Below are positions 57,685-64,000 of a stretch of DNA of 64,000 nt, in pieces. The DNA is from Rhabdornis inornatus (taxonomy: Eukaryota > Chordata > Aves > Passeriformes > Rhabdornithidae): assembly GCA_013397075.1 (NCBI GenBank), contig VWZS01004366.1:82829-146828 (forward strand), given 5' to 3'. A program made the translations under genes and the position numbers. The notes under the pieces are model-generated. The model was not told the origin of the DNA. It did no database searches and was given only the letters and a program-made list of their open reading frames with translations. Numbering within the stretch: position 1 is the first letter of the stretch; every line of letters starts with the position of its first letter.

Positions 57685-58260
57685 TATTATTATTGTTATT
57701 GCCCACCGCCCACCATCATGTTCTAGTGCCCCTGTTATCTCTGACCCGCTATACTATATCTGAACCCCTTGTCTCCTGTCCCACCCCTTGCCGTCATATC
57801 CCACTCCCCATCTTCCACCCCCTTTTCTGATTTTGCGCCGTTATTATTTCCACCCCCCACCATCATGTTCCAGTCCCTACTATTTTATCTGACCCCTTCT
57901 TTTCTCGTCTATCCCACCCACTCACTTATCATTCCCTATATCATATCCTGCTGCTGCCTATCCTGCAACTCTTTATTATTATTATTGCTCACCTCCAATC
58001 ATATTCCAGTGCGTGCTGTTACCCCTGACCCCCTATATCTGACCCCCCAGTGTTATATCTGACCTCCCTCACTTTTATCCAACCTCTTCATTAGTGTTTT
58101 CCCCTCTTTTGCATTATCTTCTACCCCCTCCTCTGATTTGCTCCCTCTTATTATTATTCCCACCACATCATCATTTTCCAATCCCTACTCTTTTATCTGA
58201 CCCCCCTCTCTTCTATCTCACCTTCCCACCATATCCCACCCTTCACCAGCATCTTGCATC
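57685..58260 (+). repeat. Four-copy repeat, about 150-bp unit
   Basis: Each copy begins (TTA)nTT, then CCACCATCATGTTCCAGT, CCCTACTATTTTATCTGACC and CCATATCCCACCC. Starts near 57688, 57840, 57970 and 58146. Confidence 0.78.
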
Positions 58261-58399
58261 CCCCCTTATTCTGAACCCCCATATTATTCCCCCCATATTG
58301 CTTCATACTGCTGCTTACTCTCCCATCTTCCCCCCCTATATCCCATATTGCCCCCACAACCTCTCTGTATCCCCATTCCATCCCATTCCTCCAAGATTT

Positions 58400-59310
58400 C
58401 CCTACCCCCTCATCATTCTGCCACCCCCATTTGGGGCTCAGCTCAGGGTATTCCAGCTCCCCAGCTCTTCCTATCCTGGCTGTGGGACCCCCCATGTTCC
58501 CCCACCCCAGTGGGTTCCAGCAGTACTCAAAATCTTCCCTTTTTATTGTTTTGGGTGGATGTAATGGTTTGGGGGGCTTGAAGCAGGTTTCTTCACCTCT
58601 GGGTCAAAAGTGAGGTATCCCCATCTGACACCTCAAATTCCCTGATGGGATTTGGTGCAGGTGAGGACAAGGGGCTTGGACCCACAAGGGGTGGGAGCTG
58701 CTGGGGGCTTCCTGGGCTGTGCCCACCCCTGGGGCATTGACTCCAGATGGGCCTGGTGTGATCCCTCTGTGCCAGTCACTGTGGTGACTCCATGTCAACT
58801 TGATGCCACCAGAAGGGAAAAAACAGGTCCATGGCTGTAGGGTGGGAAAGGTGCTGCCTAAAACCTCTCTAGCTGATGGTGGACACGTGTCATAGAGGCA
58901 GACAGGAGGATGGGAAGTGTCACAGGCCACATGTATTGCCACCACCGTGAACAGATGGATGTCCCACCCTTTGCTTTGTGACAGTGGGATCTCAGAGGAC
59001 AAAGCCCCATGGGCTACACGAGGCCAGGACATCACTGCTGCCATGTCTCTCAAGTGCCAGTCTGGGGTGACCTGGTGGGGCTGTGCTGTGGCATGGCCAC
59101 CTAGACCACCCTCAGTGGCCGCTGTCCATAGTTTGCAGTGTGCCACACTGTTGTCCCTGGTGCTGCTATGGTGGCACTACAGGGGCTCAGTCAGGTGACA
59201 CGGGTAGAGCGTGGGGATGGTGGGTGGCTATCAGTGACCATGGAGCCTCATGGCCACTACAGTAGCTGTGGTGACCAAGGTGCGGCCCACAAACCCCCCT
59301 CTCTGGCCCC
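58400..59310. other. Unique sequence, possible PHC2 5' intron
   Basis: No exon recognised. Recurrent GGTGGC/CCACTG words near 59040-59280 give weak repetitiveness. Confidence 0.45.
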
Positions 59311-59319
59311 CACAGCACT

Positions 59320-60215
59320 GTCCACATCTTCCTCCTGTCCTGTCATGCTGTCCAACCCATCCTGCCGTCCATTCATCCCTCTTCTTCCTTCCATCTGCCT
59401 TTCCCCTCATCCGTTTCCTCTGTTCATTGTTCCTTGCATCTCTGCATCCCTCTCCTATGTCCATCCAGCCTTTCTTCCATCCCTTCCTCCCTTTTGTTTC
59501 TTTTCATCTGTCCATACTTCCTCACTACTATCTGGTCTGTTCTTCCCTCCATCCCTTGGTCCCTCACTTTCCTGCTTTTTTTCAGCATTTCCTTGTATCT
59601 TTGTATCCTTTCCTCATCCTGTCCATCTTTCTATCCACCCATCATTCCTTCTGTTTGTCATTTCTTCTGTCTGTCCTCTTGTCCATCCTTCCTTCCATCC
59701 TTGATCTCTCCTTCCTTCTGTCCTTCCTGTCCTTCTTGTCTCTTCTTCCTTTCTTCTATCTGTCCTTACATCCATCCATCTTTCCCTCCCTCCTCCATCC
59801 GTTTTCCTTTCTGCGCATCCATCCTTCCATTTGTCCCTCCCATTCCAGCCATCCTTCTGTCCATCCCTTTCCTTCTCCTGTTTGTCACTCTTCCTGTCCT
59901 TCCATCCTTCATCCCTTTCCTGCTTCCACCTGTCCTTACGTCTGCCCTTTACTAGTTCCATAACTCCCTTGGTTTCTCTTTCCTTCCTCTCCTTCCCTCA
60001 TTTCCTTCTCTTCGTCCATCTGTCTCTTTCCTACTTCCCTCCTTCCCTCATCTCCTTTTGTCTGTCCACCCGTTCATCTTTCTCTTCCTCCAGTCCATCC
60101 TTCTGTCCATCCCTACCTCCTCACTTCTATCTCTCTGCCTTCCAGCCTTCCATCTGTCCATCTTTCCTCCTGTCTTTCCCTTCCCTCTGTTCCATCCATC
60201 CTCCTGTCCATGCTC
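59320..60215 (+). repeat. Pyrimidine-rich CCTT/CCAT low-complexity block
   Basis: About 900 bp of TCCATCCTTCCTTCTGTCCA variants. Open frames of up to 237 codons, rich in Ser/Pro/Phe, are by-products. Confidence 0.93.
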
Positions 60216-60429
60216 CCTTTCCCCATTTCCCCTGGGGTGCTGACCCCCACTTCAGTGGAGGAGGATGAACCACAGGGTCTCCTATCATTCTTTCTCTACC
60301 TCACCTTCCTCCTCCTGTTCATCCCCCTGTTCCTCATCCAGACATGAGGTGTCAGGGATACCCCCTCACTCTGTTCCTCCCCCTTAGCTCTAGTCTGACC
60401 CACTTCCTCCATCCTGCCTTGGACCTGCC

Positions 60430-60573
60430 ATGGAGAATGAGCAGCTCCCAGCCCCGGCTCCTGCCAGCAGCACCACTGGCACAGCCCCAACACCTGCCAG
60501 CACCACAGCCACGCGCCCACCTGGGCCCCAGATCTCCGTCTACAGCGGCATCCCTGACCGCCAGACCGTGCAG
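60430..60573 (+). CDS. PHC2: PHC2 first coding exon
   Basis: 48 codons from ATG (context CTGCCATGG) to GIPDRQTVQ, donor GTATGG. A Thr/Ala/Pro-rich lead precedes the invariant ISVYSGIPDRQTVQ. The exon's 5' border is not determined; acceptor-like CCCCCTTAG ends at 60386. Confidence 0.92.
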
Positions 60574-62845
60574 GTATGGGGCTGGGGGACACTGGAGGAT
60601 TGGGGGGCACTGGGGGGGTCGTGGCACAGCCTGGGGCCACATATCCCCCCCAAAGGTGATCCAGCAGGCGCTGCACCGGCAGCCCAACACGGCGGCACAG
60701 TACCTGCAGCAGATGTACGCGGCACAGCAGCAGCACCTCATGCTGCAGACGGCTGCGCTCCAGCAGCAGCACCTCACCAGCGCCCAGCTCCAGAGCCTGG
60801 CCGCTGTCCAGCAGGTATGGGCACCCCGTGGGCACTGGGGGTCCCTTGAGACTGGCACACCCCTCACCTTTGGCTTTTCCTCAAGGCAAGCCTGGCGGCG
60901 AACCGGCAAAGTGGCTCCTCGGGGGGCAATGGCACCCAGCCAGCCCCAGCACAGCAGCCCACAGTGAGTCCCTCAGCCTCTTGGTACCCACCTTGCCCGT
61001 GCCCACCTGTACCAACATCCCGACCTTTTCCTGATGCCCCATTCCAGATCAACCTGGCGACGTCGCCGGCGGCGGCACAGCTGCTAAACCGGGCACAGAG
61101 CGTGGGGCCCGGGGCATCAGGCATCGCTCAGCAGGCTGTACTGCTGGGCAACACTGCCTCACCTGCCCTCACTGCCAGCCAGGCCCAGATGTACCTGCGG
61201 GCACAGATGGTAAGGGTGGGGCTGGGACATGGCATGCCTCAGCATCCTGATGGGGTGCCCAGGACCATTAGGGTGTCCATCATCCTTTTGTGGGGTGACC
61301 AGGATCCACAGAGTGCCCATGGCTGTGCTATGACCCTGTAATGGTGCTCATCACTCTGCGTGGCATACCCGGGACCCATGGGGAGTCCATAGGGTGCCCA
61401 GAGCCCATGGGGGGGTCCCATGGGCTCCACCCTCCTGGGGGTCCGAGGACCCCACAGGGTGCCCATTACCCTGCTGTGAGGTGTGTAGACTTCATGAAAT
61501 GCCTTCACTCTGCTGAGGGAACCTAGTCCCCATATAGGGTGCTCCCCATCCCACTGGGGATGCCCAGACCCCACTGGGCACCCAGAGCCCCATTGGAGGT
61601 GCCCAAGCAGGTGCTCTTTGCCCTTGGGGGGGTGTTGGGACCCTAGAGGGTGCCCTCCACCCCACTGGGCATGCCTGTTCCTACCCTACATAGATAGAGA
61701 GATACCCATGTGCCACCCTGTAGGGACACAGAGGAGGGACACACAGGGTATGCTACCCCTGACATGGTAAGCCGTGCACCCACTCTCCCTGTCCCCAGCT
61801 CATCTTCACGCCCACGGGCCCTGTCAGCGCTGTCCGGCCTGAGAGCCCCGCGCCGGCCCCTCCACCGGCCCCGCCACCTGCCCCACCACCCACCACCCCT
61901 CAGGTGAGTCTCCCCACCCCTCCCAGCCCCCCAAAATCTGCTCTGGCACCCCTGACCCACTGCTGTTGCAGGTGCACAGCCTGGCCCTGCGCCCCGCCGG
62001 CCCCCACCTCCCCGCCCTGGCCATGAAGCCCCCCGGGGGTGCCCCTCCCCGGGCNGCCGAGGGGCACGAGGGCCGCACCCATGCATTGGCCCGCGCCACC
62101 GCCCCTGCTGCCACCCACCCGCTCGTCACCCCAGGTAAGGGGCTGCTCTGGGGTGCTGGGGGAGTCACAGGCTATTCACTCTGAAACCTAGTAATGGCCC
62201 ACACTGGTGCGTCCTGTACGTTGTCACCTGCCTGAACAATGGGTCCATCCCCTCACTGGCAGGGGCCCTGCCTGGGAGGGTCTAAGCACCCGTAGGACCC
62301 CAAGGTCCTGTGGGGTGCAGGGGGCTGGGGCAGTGAGGGTGTGAGCCGGGGGACTCCATGGACTGCTGGAGCCTGGGATACTGCACTGGCATGGCTCCCA
62401 GAATTGGAGACGCCCCTCAGGACAGCCTGAGTGCAGCTTCCCACATCAGCAGCAGGAGCTGGCAAAACTGATTGTCCGAGGGTACCAGAGGGAACAGATA
62501 CAGTGAGCAGCAGCCTCCTGGGGGTGGGCCCTTGGGGCTGAGGTGCTGGTGATGAGGGGGGATCTCTGTCCCCATTGCTGTCCCCGCAGCCTATGCCCCG
62601 CTGCAGCCCCCCCAGTTCCTGCAGCAGCCGCCGAAGCCGATGCAGCCACAGCCTCCACCGCAGCAGCAGCAGCAGTTTGTCATCCAGCAGCAGCAGCAGC
62701 AGCNCCCCAACCCAAAACAGGGGTCCCCCAGGGAGCAGGGGGTGAGGGTGGCCCCCCTAATGGGCACCCTGGCTGCCACGCTGCCCCCCGCAAGTTCCAG
62801 CACGCCTCGGCTGTCATCCTGCAGCTGCAGCCCAGCGGCCCCACG
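60430..62845 (+). CDS. PHC2: PHC2 (polyhomeotic-like 2), N-terminal coding exons; 3' part beyond window
   Basis: Seven exons (60430-60573, 60656-60814, 60886-60963, 61048-61209, 61799-61903, 61972-62134, 62590-62845) with GT-AG introns. They encode PHC-family sequence: GPQISVYSGIPDRQTVQ, VIQQALHRQPNTAAQYLQQM, LLNRAQSVGPGASGIAQQAV, ALTASQAQMYLRAQM, LIFTPTGPVS, a Gln-rich tract with QFVIQQQQQ, and FQHASAVILQLQP. Human PHC2 opens MENELPVP; here MENEQLPAP. PHC2 is a PRC1 subunit that compacts chromatin by SAM-domain polymerisation; the FCS zinc finger and SAM domain are downstream of the window. Single Ns at 62055 and 62704 lie in exons, and the second shifts the frame. PHC1 and PHC3 are the alternatives, but N-terminal wording favours PHC2. 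Confidence 0.93.
60656..60814 (+). CDS. PHC2: PHC2 exon: AAQYLQQMYAAQQQH segment
   Basis: 53 codons between CCCAAAG and GTATGG. Nearly identical to human as remembered (VIQQALHRQP ... LAAVQQ). Confidence 0.96.
60886..60963 (+). CDS. PHC2: PHC2 exon: Gly/Ser/Gln linker
   Basis: 26 codons, ASLAANRQ through QPAPAQQPT; acceptor CCTCAAG, donor GTGAGT. Confidence 0.93.
61048..61209 (+). CDS. PHC2: PHC2 exon: LLNRAQSV ... YLRAQM
   Basis: 54 codons starting INLATSPAAAQLLNRAQSV; acceptor ATTCCAG, donor GTAAGG. Strongly conserved. Confidence 0.96.
61799..61903 (+). CDS. PHC2: PHC2 exon: LIFTPTGPVS and proline tract
   Basis: 35 codons; LIFTPTGPVSAVRPESPAPA followed by a Pro/Ala repeat, more proline-rich than human. 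Acceptor CCCCAG, donor GTGAGT. Confidence 0.92.
61972..62134 (+). CDS. PHC2: PHC2 exon with single N
   Basis: Encodes VHSLALRPAGPHLPALAMKP then, after N 62055, AEGHEGRTHALARATAPAAT and HPLVTP; ends in phase 1. About 60 residues present in human between KPTPGG and MEGRA have no counterpart here. Confidence 0.85.
62055..62055. other. Single N in PHC2 exon
   Basis: N between CCCCGGGC and GCCGAGGG; frame is kept on both sides. Confidence 0.9.
62590..62845 (+). CDS. PHC2: PHC2 exon: Gln-rich tract, frame broken at N
   Basis: Begins AYAPLQPPQFLQQPPKPMQP and runs to the CAG tract. After the N at 62704 the conserved reading (PQPKTGVPQG ... RKFQHASAVILQLQPSGPT) lies in a different frame. Donor GTGAGG follows 62845. 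Confidence 0.85.
62704..62704. other. Single N in PHC2 CAG tract
   Basis: N directly after (CAG)n; the flanking conserved sequences are in different frames by one base. Confidence 0.9.
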
Positions 62846-63084
62846 GTGAGGGGGCCCTCCAGACCTCCCCCCAAACCTTCATGATGAGGGGCCCCCAAAC
62901 CTCAAGTCTCCCACCAAAGCACCCCAAACCACCCACCAAAACCCTATAGTGAGGGCCCTCCAAACCTCCCTGCAGACCTCCCACCAACTCCCCCCAAAAT
63001 CTCACAGTGAGGGACCCCCAAACCCCTTGGTGGGGGGAGCTCAGGGGAGGGAAGGAGGAATGTGGGCACTGGAGGGGGAGTGGG

Positions 63085-63965
63085 GGATGTTGGGGAGTCA
63101 GATGCGTGCACATGCACGTGGGTGTGCAAGTGCACAATCCCTGCACACAGGTGTGTGCATGTGTGTCCCTGAAATGTGCATGGGGCCCAGTTGTCACGTC
63201 AGTCTGCAGGTGTACAGGTGTGCACGCTCAGGCCACACTGCATGTGTGTACCTGCTCCATGCACACTTGAGCACACAGGTTTGCCCCATCCCTGGCACCT
63301 AATGTATCTGTGTGTACCTGGTCCTGTGACATGGGGAGCATGTGGCTGATCTGTGTGTGTGTGCACATGTGTATGATCCTTGTATGTCTGACCCATGCAC
63401 ATGTGTACTGGACCCATACACATGTGTGTGCACAGCTTTGCCAGATGCATGCCCATGCATGTGTGCACATTTGCATGTATGTCTGCTCCCTGCATGTGTG
63501 TGTACTCATTCCAGGTCCGTGCACGTGCATGTACATGTGTCAGAGCCATGTGTGTGCCTGGTCCCTGCATGAGTGCCAACGTGCCTGCCTGACCCATGTG
63601 TGTGTGCACGTGTGCTCAGTCCATGTGTGTCTGGCCTGTGTACGTGTGTGACAGTCACACCAGACCCATGCACGTGTGTGTTTGTGGGGGTGTGCACGTG
63701 CTGCGTGCATGTCTGTGCAAATGTGCATGCCAGATCAGGTGTGTCTGGACACATGTGCCCGACTGTGACGCATATGTGTGCATGTGCATGCCTGCTCTAG
63801 ACACATGCTTGTGTGTGACCCATGCACAGGTGTGCACACTCCAGTCATGCAGGTGCATGCCCCTGTGCCACCTGCATACGCACCTGCCCTGACCCCTGCC
63901 CGTGCGTGTGCACACGTGACCCCCGCCCATGTGTGTGCACACCTGACCCTGCCCCACGCGTGTCC
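63085..63965 (+). repeat. GT/GCAT-rich array in PHC2 intron
   Basis: About 880 bp of GTGTGTGCATGTGTGTCC and GACCCATGCACATGTGTG phrases, largely alternating purine-pyrimidine. Confidence 0.92.
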
Positions 63966-63977
63966 CTGCCACCACAG

Positions 63978-64000
63978 CCCTCCCTCGGGGTCCTCGAGGG
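63978..64000 (+). CDS. PHC2: Possible start of next PHC2 exon at window edge
   Basis: Acceptor-like CCACCACAG ends at 63977, following the GT array. The phase-0 reading (PSLGVLE) is open but too short to match to the family. Confidence 0.2.

Noticed and set aside
57395..57763. Short ORFs starting at ATGs within the X-box motifs
   Set aside because: The ATGs are part of the GTTGCYATGGCGA motifs; the frames cross the N and run into repeat sequence without homology.
59250..59963. 237-codon ORF rich in Ser, Pro, Phe
   Set aside because: Entirely within the CCTT/CCAT low-complexity block; adjacent frames are equally open.

Overview
This window is eukaryotic nuclear DNA, almost certainly from a bird. 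The evidence is a GLUT1 whose translated exons agree closely with chicken GLUT1 as I remember it, many truncated CR1 LINE 3' ends, short introns, and very dense, varied minisatellites typical of a GC-rich microchromosome. No prokaryotic, organellar or viral module was recognised.

Gene layout. (1) Positions 2627-10105 (+) hold the last six coding exons of ZMYND12, a TPR protein whose MYND-finger exons must lie before the window. (2) Positions 13825-25210 (-) hold a complete ten-exon SLC2A1 (GLUT1, 490 codons plus stop), convergent with ZMYND12 and with a 3' UTR of about 1.5 kb. Its 5' UTR runs into a single-N assembly join at 25288. (3) Positions 60430-62845 (+) hold the N-terminal coding exons of PHC2, a Polycomb PRC1 subunit; the rest lies beyond the window. 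A CpG-rich promoter-like block at about 57.36-57.60 kb, with two X-box-like motifs, a CCAAT box, an E-box and an octamer, is the best candidate for the PHC2 upstream promoter.

The 35 kb between the divergent SLC2A1 and PHC2 genes contains no gene I can support. It is mostly a chain of unrelated tandem arrays (units from about 6 to about 150 bp), separated by unique stretches and several N joins. Long open frames in this interval are by-products of repeats whose units lack stops.

The three genes have no evident shared pathway: a ciliary/flagellar TPR protein, the basal glucose transporter, and a chromatin repressor. The most useful second looks are the promoter-like block, assembly faults inside the PHC2 exons and at the SLC2A1 promoter, and the minisatellite cluster itself. 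Exon borders were read by hand from splice sites and protein similarity recalled from family knowledge; no alignment was run.
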